Assembly (NCBI GenBank): GCA_026874595.1
Contig: CM049307.1
Span: forward strand, 47,589,678 to 47,653,677
Source: Sipunculus nudus
Lineage: Eukaryota > Annelida > Sipuncula > Golfingiida > Sipunculidae
Length of the DNA stretch: 64,000 bases
Direction of reading: 5' to 3'
Part shown: positions 12,540 through 24,900 of the stretch, piece by piece
How positions within the stretch are numbered: the first letter of the stretch is position 1
Layout of the letters: each line of letters begins with the position of its first letter
Notes under the pieces: model-generated
What the model was told of the DNA's origin: nothing
Databases searched by the model: none
What the model saw: only the letters and a program-made list of their open reading frames with translations
Made by a program: the position numbers and the translations under genes

Positions 12540-12690
12540 CTAGCACAACTATAATTGGTAGTCATCTGAGTGATGGCGTTTGTTCTTTGTCGTCCGTCCG
12601 GGGGTTGTTCTTCCAGTTGGCCTACCGGCCAGACGTCCATTAGGACACAAATCAATACCGTTATACTGGTGGCTTCAGACATAACTTTTT
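12540..12690 (-). mobile_element. Eroded CAGCTGA-family end, reverse orientation
   Basis: GTAGTCATCTGAGTGATGGC, then TTTGTCGTCCGTCC and a GGACACAAATCAATACCG phrase, is the complement of the terminal hairpin, GGACGGAC run and TTTGTGCCC block seen at other family ends. Only the terminal 150 bases or so are recognisable. Confidence 0.5.
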
Positions 12691-12699
12691 TCATACAGT

Positions 12700-15200
12700 T
12701 AGTTAGGGTCAAAAACTATCATTATACCTGAAACTTTGTAAATATTTCCTCCATGAAATTAAGCAAAAAACTTAGTTTTTCTTTAGAACCCATTTGTTAC
12801 ATTTCAAGATGGTTAAAACCACTAGTTTTGTTTCCATTATTATCAAGCATGTCCATATCCATGTGCCTATATCCAGTGTTTCTTTAGAATACATATATTT
12901 TTTCTGCTTCATATGCTCCTATCCTTATTATAGTTACAGAAGAGCCTGTTATGAATGAATTACTTTTATGTGCTTTTTATATTTGTCGATTTAAGAGAAG
13001 TGTTTGTCATACATCAGTTAAACAAGGGACCCAGGGTTCATGGCGCTCAGCTGGATTTTACTATGTATGAAATTTTGTAAATTTTAGCAAATGGTCAAGG
13101 GCTTCGTTGTAAAGTTATATGTTCTTGTATATTAGCATTCGGAATGCTCAGTTGAAATGCCTCAATTTTGTAGAGGTAATATACAAAATAATGATTGTTT
13201 AACCAAAGGTACTGATTGTTATTTATAACTCTAAAAAAATTATTTAAATAGCAAAAAATGTGATAAACATAGCCTTTAAATTCATAAAATGAATATGACA
13301 AAGATCAACGTGCACAGCAAATATGGGGTCAATCCATACTTTAATATTTAAGACATGTACCTTATATCAAATTTATACATTTGTTTTTCTGGGAGAAATT
13401 TCAAAACTGTCATTCACGATTTTTTAGAAGTTGTTTAATTGCTTAATTTGTTCCATATCTGCTTTATAATTTAGTTTATTCTAAATTGAATTGATGACAC
13501 AATATGCCAAATATAATGGTGGTGAGGTATCAAAGTAAACATTAAATATGCTAAATAAAATGAAATATAAATTTATTTTTTCTAATGGTCGACTGAGCTT
13601 AACTTCTAAGAGAGACAGGTAAGTCAACTAAATATTATCAAATTTATCTATGCTTACTATTGGATCATAATTTCATGTATATCAAGCACTACTGATGGTC
13701 ATTAAATAGGTAAATTATAGCTGTCTATCCATTTAGCTAAGCATTATGAAGTAAAATATTATGCATAAAGGTGTTTATTGGTAAATTTAAAAGGCCTCTT
13801 AATTTTCTGTATGTAAGTCCCAATGAACGATAGCAGATATTTTCCCCTGCATGACATTTCCCTTTTTATTACTGGTTTATAAAGACTATCACCAAAAGGA
13901 TAAAACAGGTCAATTATATTTCTTTCTCACATTTCAACTTACAGTAAAAATGTGCCACATGAACTGATTATTCTATTTTTACTAAGAAACCCTTCATGTT
14001 TATCAGTAGGAATAAATAAAGGCAAACGTTGATGGAAAACGCTCGAGTCAAATTTTATCATCAGCTCTGCAAATGATCCCTACTCTTTATAAATTATTTA
14101 TTATTCTAACTTTTGTTTTACTGTTTAAAAAGTTAAGCTCACAAAACCTGGCCTGAAGTAGTTTTTAACATTAAAAAATCTGTTCCTTTTTTATGAGTAA
14201 CAATACCTGAAAATATGGTGACAATTTGCTTGTATTTAATACTATTCAATTTACAAATGGAACTAAATGTAAATAAGAGGAAATAACCCAAGAATCAAGA
14301 CATCCATTAAAAAATTCAATAAGGAACAAGTTGGTAGTATTTTGTCAGTCAAAGTACTTTCCAAGCATATAATGTCCACTTGCTTTACTGTTTTAGTTAA
14401 GATTTAAAGTAGCCTACCTTCGTGTTTTCAGAAAAATATATCATATGGGTGCGTATATTTCATGGACACTTGGTGCAAATCAACAAATATTGTGTATATA
14501 AACAAATTTTCATTTTCACAATTTTGATGAGAATATTACGACATCCTGCACCAAACAAAAAAGTCATCACAACTTCGTGCCGTGATAATTGATAACAAAT
14601 AGTACCTTTTTCATCACAAAATTGCCCAAATATCACTCCAACTATCACTTCAAAATTTTAATCAAAAGGTCAAATTGAAATTGGTGCATTAACAATAAAT
14701 GATAGTGTTTAAGAAAAGGGCATTCATGGTAAAACTAAATGTTTACGCTGATAACTAATAATTCAGTTTTTTTTCTGGTATACACTTAAATATAAAGTTA
14801 ATAAATTGACTTAATATCTTTTTTGGTGGTCTGACCAAGTTCTATCATAAGTCTCTAACATCTTAATTATATTAGGATGTTGATAAGGCTATTGAACTAA
14901 GCCCCGACATATAAACACAAAACATATTCAAACATCTTCATGCATATGAAGGATATAAAACAAATGATTTGGTATAAGGCCATCTTATTATGTAATATAA
15001 GTTTATCAAAGAAAAAACGGAGCTTTTCTCTTAATTTATCGGAGGAGAAATTAATGGTTTGATAACAGGTTTGCCTCTAATTAATTGTTTGCAAACGGGT
15101 CTTAAACAATAACTGTTTTGATTCGTGAACTGTTAACATACGTCCAACCGAACGGACAACTGGGACGGACAAAATACAAAAAATCCACTGAGCTAAACAT
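12700..15200. other. AT-rich non-coding stretch
   Basis: No gene is supported. A solitary 5'-end motif of the CAGCTGA family (AACAAGGGACCC, then GCTCAGCTGG) is at 13019-13055. The remainder is low-complexity AT-rich DNA. Confidence 0.5.
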
Positions 15201-15201
15201 T

Positions 15202-15800
15202 AAACAAGTGACCCAGGGGCAATGACGCTCAGCTGACTAGGAAGACATTCACAAAAGGAATGTTATGATCTGAATGCCAAATTTTGTAGGTGGTTTCCCC
15301 ATTCAACTGAAGCATAGCTCGAAGGATATGGGTATCAGAGACTTAATTTCAGGTTTCCAAGGAGATTTTTTATATGACCTCCCTGCATGTCAAGATTTCA
15401 GGTGCAATGGTTACGATTTGTGCCCTCATAACGGACAACCGCATCTTAAAAGGTCTCAAAAATAAAAATTAACGAAATCGCGTAAAAATTTGAAAAAATA
15501 CAGATGGCGCCATCAGTCTGCAGGAACTAATGAACACTCCATGATCAATGTGCATGCAAATAATCATGGTGATCAATGCATTAGTTGTTCAGATACTGGA
15601 GCTTTTGTATCAATTTTTTTTTTTATTATTCTGGTGGGTTCTTCTTAGCCTCATAGCTCGAAGGATATGGGTAACAGAGACTTAATTTCAGGTTTCCATG
15701 GAGATTTTTTATAGACCTCCCTGGATTTCAAGTTAGAAGTTTCAAGATCTAATGGTTACGATTTGTGCCCTGTTAAAGGACTACCGCATTTCAAAAATAG
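15202..15800 (+). mobile_element. Family B element, two units, 3' end missing
   Basis: It opens with AACAAGTGACCCAGGGGC and GCTCAGCTGAC, then gives two copies of the CATAGCTCGAAGGATATGGG block (about 15314 and 15652). Each is followed by a TTTCAGGTTTCCAWGGAGA phrase and TTTGTGCCCT. A degraded GGTGGCGCCACC palindrome (ATGGCGCCAT) is at 15505. The next element (15802) begins where the 3' hairpin would be expected. Confidence 0.65.
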
Positions 15801-15801
15801 A

Positions 15802-17611
15802 AACAAGGGACCCATGGGTCACTGTGCTCAGCTGAAGTTGGCCTTGAAGGTAAAAATCTAAAATAATATCAAATGAAGATAAAGTCTAAGAGGAAAAGGT
15901 AATATAGGCCATTGCTGGTTGACATGATTGGTTTGTATTGGCGAGTAAGAAATTGTAGCAAATAATATTTTGTGACCAAACCATGCATTTCCTAATGTTA
16001 CAATTAAAGCATGTGAGCAGTTTGTGACCATAAGATGTATATTATTACCTTGATCATTGGTTGGCTTTTTTTTCGATAAATTGTTGCAGTTCAGAAATTT
16101 ACACATTTGTTCAATGGGATTTTTTTTACAATTTTTATATTATTAAATATATGTATTTTTGATTTTATAAAATGTAAACAGTTGAAATATAACTAATGTC
16201 TCCAGGCCACAGATGCAAGGACATCTCATCCAAATATTTTTTACATAAATAAATTTTACACATTTGCGATAAAAACTAGTGTCCCAGTGCACAGGTGCAA
16301 AAGAACCAATGGCCCGGGGGGGGGGGGGTTAAAAACACTTCTGCATGTGCATACAGGGCAATGCCTGATCTTCAATTCTGCTGAGGCAGGAAAATAATGA
16401 ACAAATGTTTGTATTAGATCCTCATTTTTTATCACATTTTTTTTTTCATCTTAAGTTTATATATTTATACATTTCCAATATGACATATATCTGAATATGA
16501 AAGTTGATTAATAATTCTAAATTGCATCATCATAAATCTCAATGAGACAACTCCACATCATGCATACAAATGTATATTTATTTTTTTATCATAAAAATAT
16601 ATCTTTCAATTTTGCAAAACAATAAATATCTACAATTAATACTTGATTCACATTTCACAATTTTAAATTGTGCCTTTATTTATCAATAATTTGCTTCATA
16701 TTTTATAAATTTATGCATACTGATGGGTTTAATTATATTTAAATTTGTTAAAATCATGTAAAAGAACATTGATTTCTTTATACATGCTACATTAACACAA
16801 CAATGGCATCTTCTTGATTACTCCTAGAACTACGTTTAAAGGAAAGTTTTGTTTCCACTCCAAATACAGGGCACCCAATTATAATTACTGCATAACACTT
16901 GGTGCGGAGGGTTGGCGGGTGGTGGTGGAGGGGGGATGAGAATAACTGTACACCTCTCACAGCAGTGGATCTCCCCCAGTGAATGTAACAAAGCAGGATC
17001 CCTGGCAATGTTGACTTCCAGTGACCAGGAGTGAGTTGCCTGCATCTGGACAAAGCAAGTGACTACAAAGAAGCCTCAAGAAAAAATTCAATAACTAGCC
17101 TAATTTTCAAGCCTTTATTTTCAAATTTCAGATTTAAACAAATTAAATATGCATGTTTACAAGCTGTGAAACTCAAATCAATAGTACTCACAGGAAATGT
17201 TATTTGAGCAAATTTTTTACCTGAATTTTTACAAAGTCCCATATGTTTGGGCCCATAACTTTAAGAAATTACACTCAACTGACTTAATTTCTAGCATGTA
17301 TATACTAGGGAATATATAGAAGAATACTTCTGGTAAATATTAAGAAAAACAGGTGAGTACTTTTGATATTAGGCAGTCCTGAAGTGTGATAATAGGTTTT
17401 TAATGGAAATTTGAGGTTTTCCTTAATTTCTCGGAGTAACGAAGTCGCAGTGACCCAGTTTCCGGTTTTGTAGGAGATCTTGGGGACATCTAACAGTATA
17501 CCGAATTTTGGATTCGTAGGTCTAACGGTTTCATAACGTGCAAGTCTAACGGACGGACGGACAATAGACCATGACTATAGGTCAGATGACTAATAGTCTC
17601 AGCTGAGCTAA
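15802..17611 (+). mobile_element. Family A element, apparently full length
   Basis: The copy starts AACAAGGGACCCATGGGTCA, then GCTCAGCTGA, and ends AGCTGAGCTAA after a GGACGGACGGACAATAGACC stretch. That makes it 1.81 kb, close to the other full-length copy at 59803-61432. A poly-G run lies at about 16315-16328. No reading frame of useful length was found. Confidence 0.65.
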
Positions 17612-17849
17612 AAATTATAATTGAAAAAGCCCTCCTCGCCACGGTCAAATAACAATACATGACCTCAACGTTGCGCATGGTTGAACACACTCGCCAAAAT
17701 AGGTGACCAACTGCAGTGTTACGCATGAAATATAAACCTTTTTTTATTCCCAATTGATTGTATAATTTTTAACATGAGGCACTCCCTATGGCTCGCATTG
17801 TGGCATTCAGTGGTCTATGGGGTAGAGGAAACCTGAGAACGACTTTATG

Positions 17850-18703
17850 CCAATACAGACAGGATGAAGAAGCAAAAGTACTTTAAATTCTCTCAGAAAA
17901 ATTGATAATAATGTCACAGTAAGTAAATTGGATACTGTCCAGAGAAGGAAAAGGCGATATCTCAGTGATGAAGATGTTAAATCAGATCAAAGATCTGGAA
18001 AAAGTGAAACTAAGGGTAGGGGGTAACACTTTTTTCATTTTTTTTGCTACATTTCAGCTAGATTTCTAAAATATATGCATGCATTAATAAGCCTGGGGTC
18101 ATAGCTATCCAGTGAAACCAAATCTGTTATGCTGACTTGTGACCAACAGCAGCTTGGAGGAAACAGATGAACAAATATATGCAATTCTCAAAATTGTTCG
18201 ATTTCTGCCCTTTTTACTTAATTTCTCAAGAATGTTATCCAAAAAGACTAAATACAGGTATGCATTTTAATGACAAATATCTAGCTACTGCATACCTGCA
18301 AAAAGTTCTGTCCTCAAATAGGGTCCCTGGTGAAACTTCTATGTCCAAAAATGCTGTTTTCGCAAAATCTTAGGGGTATGGGGTACTTTGTATAGCTGTT
18401 AATGTTACAATTTTTTGTCTCAAATGAGTAATAATTTTAAAGTGCATGTTCATACCTACCGAAAAAGCCCACATAGGTATTGATTACTTTCAGACTGACA
18501 GTAATTACTAAAATTCAGATTTTTTTCCCCCCAACCGGCTACTTTTGACGCTGGATATGAAACCTTTTGCAAGAGCAGGCCCAGACTAGACATCATTGAA
18601 AAAAAAACATTCTTATACCTATAGTTTACGAAAATAACCTTGGAATTTGTAGTAATTTTAGGGACAATTCATCTCAATTTTGCCTAAATGCCTCCCTGAC
18701 TAC
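17850..18703 (-). repeat. Arm 2 of the inverted duplication
   Basis: This is the reverse-complement partner of 11500-12355. Its right border coincides, within a few bases, with the start of the tandem element at 18700. That suggests the tandem element inserted at, or was involved in, the rearrangement. Confidence 0.75.
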
Positions 18704-19537
18704 AAGGGCACTGCAAAGTGGAGCATTCCCTCTCACGGGAACATAATTATACTGGGTGTATTACAGTGTGAAAATGAGGAAGGCAGCTCTGTGACCTTGA
18801 CCTTTGACCTCAAACTAAATATGGTCTTCATCCGTGGGTGAGCCATATGTGCAAGATGAAAAGGTTTTGGTCAAATGGTTTGGCTTAAAACGGGCCTATT
18901 AAGCTTTTTTTAAGAAGCGTGTCCCGAGGCCTTGACCTTTGACCTCAAAATCGAGTTGTTTTTTTTTTGCATCTGTTGCTGGGTAAGTCATTTGTGCGAG
19001 ATCAAGGGTTTTGATTAAAGGTTTGGCTTAAAATTGGTCCACAAGCTTTTCTAAGAAGTGGGTGCCGTGGCCTTGACCTTTGACCCTGCGGCTCGAATCA
19101 ACTGGGTTCTTCATCTATTAGTGGGCGAGCCGAGATAAAAGGTTTTGGTCAAACGGTTGGGCTTAAAATGGATCCACAATGTTTTTCAAGAACTGGCTCT
19201 GGTGGCCTTGACCTTTGGCCTCAAAATTATTAGGGTTCTTCAATTGTGGGTGGGTAGGCCATGTGTGCAATATGATAGGTTTTGGTAAAACGGTTTGGGG
19301 TTAAAATGGCTCAATAACCATTTTTAAGAAGTGGGTCCTGTGGCCTGGACTTTTGACCCCGTGACTTTAACAAACCGATAGGATTTTTCATCTGTGGGTG
19401 GGTGAGCCGTAAGTACAAGATGAAAGGTTTTAAACAGTTTGGCTTAAAATGGGTCCACAAGCCAATCCCGGATTGACGAACGCACAAACTGAGGTGTTAC
19501 TATATCCCCTCCTGCAACTTCGTTGCGAGGGGATTAT
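18700..19537 (+). mobile_element. Tandem-repeat element with AGGTCA boxes and 3' hairpin
   Basis: Five units of 134-140 bp carry CCTTGACCTTTGACCTC or variants at about 18794, 18931, 19071, 19205 and 19343. Each unit also has GGTGGGTGAGCC and TTTGGCTTAAAA phrases. The 5' side starts CTACAAGGGCACTGC and has ATTCCCTC about 26 bases in. The 3' side ends in a hairpin at 19504-19534 with outer arms ATCCCCTC/GAGGGGAT and inner arms GCAAC/GTTGC. The design is the same as the array at 27-35 kb, but the unit sequence differs. Confidence 0.7.
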
Positions 19538-19539
19538 TA

Positions 19540-20060
19540 TGAGTAAACTTACAATTCTGAATTTGTTTTCAGATTTTATGCTTTTTTATAAAATTTTAAA
19601 TAAAGAATATTGTTTAAACTATTCTATGAAAGAATGGATATGCCTAAAAAAATTCCCCTTATTGCATCAAATAGTTACAGGCTACAAGTTTCGTAGATTA
19701 CACAGTGCAGATGCAAGGTATACCTAATAGTAATTGGCTTGTTTTAATTTACCAAATTTAGTTCATGCTTATTTGAAAATTTGTACAGCATTTTATTTAA
19801 GTTAATAAATGTGTATTATTATGCTTCAGCTCATGTCCATTCTAAATTTGCAGGGTTTCGTATGTTTCAAGGGAATAAATTTACATACATATTAGTCACT
19901 TAGTTAAAATACAAACTTTTAACAAATATATTTTTGTGATCATGAGAGGCTCCTGCATCTTTCTAAAAGTGTACAGTCAACACAACCACATGGATGTTAT
20001 ACAAATATTCTCAGATTTAATTTAAGCTGAGCGAGGTGACCCACAGGTCCCTTGTTTTTA
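19540..20060 (-). mobile_element. Family A 5' end in reverse orientation
   Basis: Reading the minus strand from 20058, the sequence is AACAAGGGACCTGTGGGTCA and then CTCAGCTTAAATT, the family 5' motif. The adjoining GAGAGGCTCCTGCATCTTT phrase (plus strand, about 19942) has its inverted partner at about 8446. The element is truncated. Confidence 0.5.
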
Positions 20061-20109
20061 TTGCCGACTTATCCAATTCTTTAAGTATTTACATCTGCAA
20101 TTCCATTTC

Positions 20110-20330
20110 AGTTTGGGGCTACGACAGGTGGGTTGCACTAGTTTCCTGTTATTTTATTTTGTGGCCTGGTGTCTACTGCACCTGCAGGTCCTGGGCATGT
20201 AATCATCCCCATTGCTGGGTCTTATCACAGAGGACCCTCCCAAAGACGCACTTGTTTGCGAGCGATGCCGGGCTTAAAATAGTCATGTGCTCTACCCGTC
20301 CCACAGAAGCTGGTTGGTAAAGCTTTTATA
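20110..20330 (-). repeat. Possible tRNA-derived SINE fragment
   Basis: On the minus strand, GCTTCTGTGGGACGGGTAG followed by AGCACATGACTA resembles a tRNA A-box region. No convincing B-box follows. The segment is richer in GC than its surroundings. Calling it a SINE is tentative; it could be an unrelated repeat. Confidence 0.2.
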
Positions 20331-20419
20331 AACACTTACTGGAAGGATCTGGCTTAATTTGTACATCCATTGGTACAAATTAACTGGTATTGAAATTCAC
20401 ACATTTCCTCATCAATTTC

Positions 20420-21504
20420 TTGATTCACCGAGTTTTATTTCAAATGAGTAGCGGCCACCCCCTTCCATAAATAATAGTCGATATTTAAAGGTTCAGATTT
20501 GAATGTATTTATTAATGTATATGTTATACATAATGAAAAAAAAACTTTATAAAACCAAATATTCTCAATTAAAATCAGTTACACAGGAATGGAACAAGAC
20601 AATGAAGACACAAACAACGTTCCCTGTGACCAGTGTCATATGATGACAGGGCCCAGTTTATTTGATCACCAAGTAGCCACTAGAATACAACTTCTAACAT
20701 AATGATATATCACACATTAAGACACACAGCTTCCAGGACACCCGTACAAAATGGCCACGAGGTCCAGCGGTTGGCAAATTTTGACATGGTTCCATAGAAT
20801 GTCAACTAAGACAGTATTCACAGTCAACAAAGATCTTTGTACATGGATGGAAGAATCGGCAATGATGAGAAAAGTACATCAATCTTCAAGTGTATATACT
20901 TAATAATAACAAACTCGCTGCAGAAATGCATATAGACTCAGCACTCAAAAATTAAGTCACCAAAGTGGTTTCTAATATGTAATTAAGTTTTTTTTTTTTT
21001 GGTTATTTTTGGTATTTTTTTACTATGAACGTCTGTGTTCAAATGCCATTTAGTGAGATGTCACACTTCTTATTCATGCAGGTCATCTCTCCGGTAAGAT
21101 AAAGCATTAAATATATCTTGAAAGACTTCTCCTTGACCTCTGACCTAGATCAGAAGCGCATGTCCGATTAAAATGTGCCCTGTCTTCTATGAAGCAGATA
21201 GCACCATATAAATTGCATTATCAACATATCATCTTCAAGAGTCAATTGCCCTCACTAGAATGTGTGTGTACATTTGGAATGCAGCATCTCTAGTGAACAG
21301 GCTTTAAAACATGATACAAGTAAGCCACTAAACAGTCTTAATAACGTACATCGGGATTGATTTGTGTTCAATGAGGTTAGCCCCAACGAGCAGTGCAGGG
21401 CCGGCATGTGCAGGATCCATCGGACAAGAGATCACAGTACAGGTCAGGGGTATTGCAACTGGGAAGTCCCCTGCCTGTCATAAATACTGGGCTCAGCTTT
21501 AGCT
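20420..21504 (-). other. TNRC6 3' untranslated region with two AATAAA signals
   Basis: Downstream of the TAA stop (21507-21505 on the minus strand) about 1 kb of non-coding DNA follows without a splice acceptor of note. AATAAA poly(A) signals in transcript orientation occur at 20513-20508 and 20439-20434, so cleavage should fall near 20490 or 20415. The actual end cannot be read from DNA alone. Confidence 0.55.
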
Positions 21505-21963
21505 TTACGTAGACTGGCCGCCCAGGAGACCACCGGGGAACAGGGACACATCTGCCCCCTGGTGGTCATCGAGGGAGGGAGCCCACAAGCCGCTAGACCC
21601 CCACATGCCTCCACTCTGCAGGCTTCCGAGGCCCGTGCCGTTCCACTGGTTGGTGTCGTTCCTGTAACTGCCACCGTAACGACCAGAACGCATATCACCA
21701 GGAGGTTGTGACCAGAGGGCTCCCGCCCCTCCACTGTGCGACGTAGAATTAAGCTCAAAGAATCGAGCCACATCGGCATCATTGGCGAACTCGGCCACGA
21801 TTGTGGTGTTGCCAATGACGTTGCCCGTAAGTGCTTTCTGTGCTTTAATGGCCTCCTCTGTTGAGGAATACCGAACCAGCGCCTGGCCAAAAGGTATATT
21901 CTGGTAAAACGCCAGGAGGGGCCCATGTTGGATGCACAACGTTTTCAGGGTGGTAATGCCAAT
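21505..21963 (-). CDS. TNRC6: TNRC6 coding exon 9: RRM and C-terminal silencing tail
   Basis: The acceptor is TTCTTTTCCAG and the TAA stop is at 21507-21505. It encodes 152 residues. IGITTLKTLCIQHGPLL, ALVRYSSTEEAIKAQKAL and GNTTIVAEFA are RRM strands and helices and match vertebrate TNRC6 closely. After the RRM come LWSQPPGDM, NQWNGTGLGS, MWGSSGLWAPS and the terminal FPGGLLGGQST. The tryptophans there correspond to the C-terminal CCR4-NOT-contacting region of the family. The family RRM lacks usual RNA-binding aromatic residues, and none is evident here either. Confidence 0.95.
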   Translation of the reverse strand: MGITTLKTLCIQHGPLLAFYQNIPFGQALVRYSSTEEAIKAQKALTGNVIGNTTIVAEFANDADVARFFELNSTSHSGGAGALWSQPPGDMRSGRYGGSYRNDTNQWNGTGLGSLQSGGMWGSSGLWAPSLDDHQGADVSLFPGGLLGGQST

Positions 21964-24900
21964 CTGGAAAAGAAAAGACAAATAAAATTCATTCATCTAA
22001 TTTATCTAACCATGAAGATGAAAGAAGAGTTGTCCCTTTTTATTATTAGAGAAATGATATAATACACAAGGGTGGTCGACTCAGACCAAGATAAAAATTG
22101 TATATTTCGAAGTGGCTACTCTGGAAATATTAACTAAATCATTCGCATGATCTAACAAATCCAATCATGAAATAAAAATAAAATATGTAATACAAGAATC
22201 AATTTCACATAAATGAGATATTTCCATTAATTTTTTCTTTTTAAATTAAATGAAACCCTATCATCCATGTCTTGTTTGGCAGACTGTGAAGAAGTTGAAT
22301 ATATCAAGTTCTCAGACTGACACTACAAAAATCCAAATCTTTATGTGGTTGTAAAAGGAGATAAAAAGTTTGCCTGAAATGGGAGGTCTGATCTAAAAGA
22401 AAATCAAATAGGAAAATGGGTGGCACAAAAAGACAAGATAACCCTGAGTAGGGTATGGTTAAATATAAGAAATGATATTTAACTATAGCCTAAATACCCG
22501 TTTGTGGCAAGCAGTTAGGTTTATCACCTCACTAGTGATAATACTGTATAAACACAGCATTTACATCACTGTATATGAGCCTTAAACAGTTGTGTTTAAC
22601 GATCTATTTGGTCGTTTACAGTTCTGTGTACTTCAGTAAATATATCTTCCGCCCCTAAACTAACAATTGTTACTGTCACAGCTGAGTTTAAGCAATCAAA
22701 CCAGAGGTCAAGAGCACCTCTGCTCTTTACTATAGTATTGGCTTTCAAAAGGGTCTCCCTGCACACGTTCACCAAAACAATCATTTTTTTTCATCATGCT
22801 TACTGATATGATCTTTTCCCCGTGGTGACAAATGAACTTGTTCAAAGGCAAAATATTTATGGCGGATTTAAACCTGCCAAGAAACATTTAACACTGAAAG
22901 GTAGTTATTCTTTTGATCTGCAAAAACTGCAAATACTAATTATTACACTGCTCAGCATCATAATCACAAATGCAGCTCAGCTTGGAAACCTTCAGCCCAC
23001 CATCTACCTGGTCTTCTAAATACATCAGTGGTGTCATTCACTACGCTTTAGCCTTTTGAAAACAGTTCGGCAAAGTCAAAACAATGGCCTTTTGTTTTGA
23101 CTTTGCCAAACTTATTTCAAAAAGCCGAAGCGTAGTGAATGCAGTGGTGTAGGAATAAATGTACTGAAGAGGGTAATGTAATCCGTTCGAGTGTGTTGGA
23201 TGAGAAATGTTTCAAAGCTTATTTCATAAACATGAGTGTTTTTTGGTAAGAACTTCATAGAAAATTGTAATATTTTGTGAGCATGCCAATGTAAGATGTA
23301 AACAGGTGTTTGCCTGAAATGTAACAAATTTTAATTTTAAAGTTTGACAGTTAAGACCGGTAGTCCTAGCCGCCCATACAGCCTAACTGGAAGAGGTTCA
23401 CTTAAAGTAGACATGAACTCTGGCTGAAAGGTGATTAATTATAAGATACTGACACTTTCCAGCACTATAGCTTTCTACATATACCTGGTGCATTTCTAAA
23501 ACTACTTCTAGTCTTCTAGACTATTTTTTAATATATATTTACCTTATAACCTACAATTTTAAGGGGCAAAGGAAACTTTCAGCAACTGACAATTTGACTA
23601 TTGAACGGTTTCTTCTTGTCCTGTACCATGACTGAGACGTTACAAATTTATACAAGCTTTTTGTCATAACTGTTACAACTAACTATCTTCAACTAGACTG
23701 GCTCAATCCCCAAATACCTATGTTTTAAGACATATCATCACTCAAATGTTTATATATAATAGATACATAATCGTTGTCACTGTCGATGGCTGAAAGGGGG
23801 GGGGGGGGAGGTAGAATGAGTCAGGGATGTATGGCAAATTGAAAACCAGCATTAACACTATAATAACAGATAGGTAAGGTGGGGCCAATCTATCAGAAAC
23901 TTGCAAGTTGTAACAATAGTGGACAAAATGGCTTTGTACTTTTGCTGCTGGGCACTGCTACAACAAAGAATTGTTTTATCTGGAATGTAATGAGCTAGGT
24001 ACCAGTCTTTGGATATCTGACACCAGAAATCATCGATTTAATGCCACCTGTAATCATCAATTTAAATCCACCTGTACTAAATTTGTGTAGAACACCACCT
24101 GGTCTATCTAGAAACTGAGTGCAGTCCAAAATCTGATGTACACGCAAGTCCACACATAATACAATCACAGCACTGCTTCTATGAACCAGATACTCCAGCT
24201 GCATGCTGCAACAAGTGGGCGTGGCATGTCTAAGCTTCATATACATATAACCAAATACACGCATCAAACGGCTAACATCACGAGAAAAATCACTCAAAAC
24301 AGAATCAACAGTGCAACAAAAACATCAAACTGTGCGCAAACATGTTGGTGTGTGTGCAGAGTGTACATATTGGTATATATATTCAACAGACAGCTTTGTA
24401 CCTTCACCTCCCTATTTACATACACAGCAAACATTATGCAAATTAATTGAAAGAGCATGCAGAAAAAAATCAAGCAAGCAAAAAGCAGACCAAAGCATGC
24501 AAACAAGACAGAAACGAAGCGGGTTGGGTTGAGGGCATGCAAGGAGGGAGGGAGTGGTCCAAGCACCGCCAGTACCTGCGGGGTCAGGTTCTTCAACACG
24601 AGCCAGCCAGATATGTTGTTGCTGTTGGAACGTTCCCAGCCAGGCCCAGGCGCTGAAATAACAAGCACGCCAACACAAGGCCTATTACAGTGCCTGTCTT
24701 CCACCATGTGACAAACTAGGCTTTTTAGGGGTTACTTGAAATGCCTAGTGCAAAACTAGACAATTTACAGACCAAATTTTGGCAATTTACAAACCAAATT
24801 TTGAAATCGGCTGAAGTTGGCTGCAGAAAGTTTCCAATCAGGGCATATAGCATTTTTAGGATATCACATTCAAATTTTATCAGTTTCTCAATATTGGCGC

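Noticed and set aside
21444..21926. 160-codon minus-strand frame overlapping the last TNRC6 exon
   Set aside because: It is shifted relative to the RRM frame, which is unmistakable and joins exon 8 in phase.
24412..24711. Overlapping frames of 69-137 codons around TNRC6 exon 8
   Set aside because: Only the 77-base segment with the RRM start has splice sites and correct phase; the rest is intron read-through or antisense.
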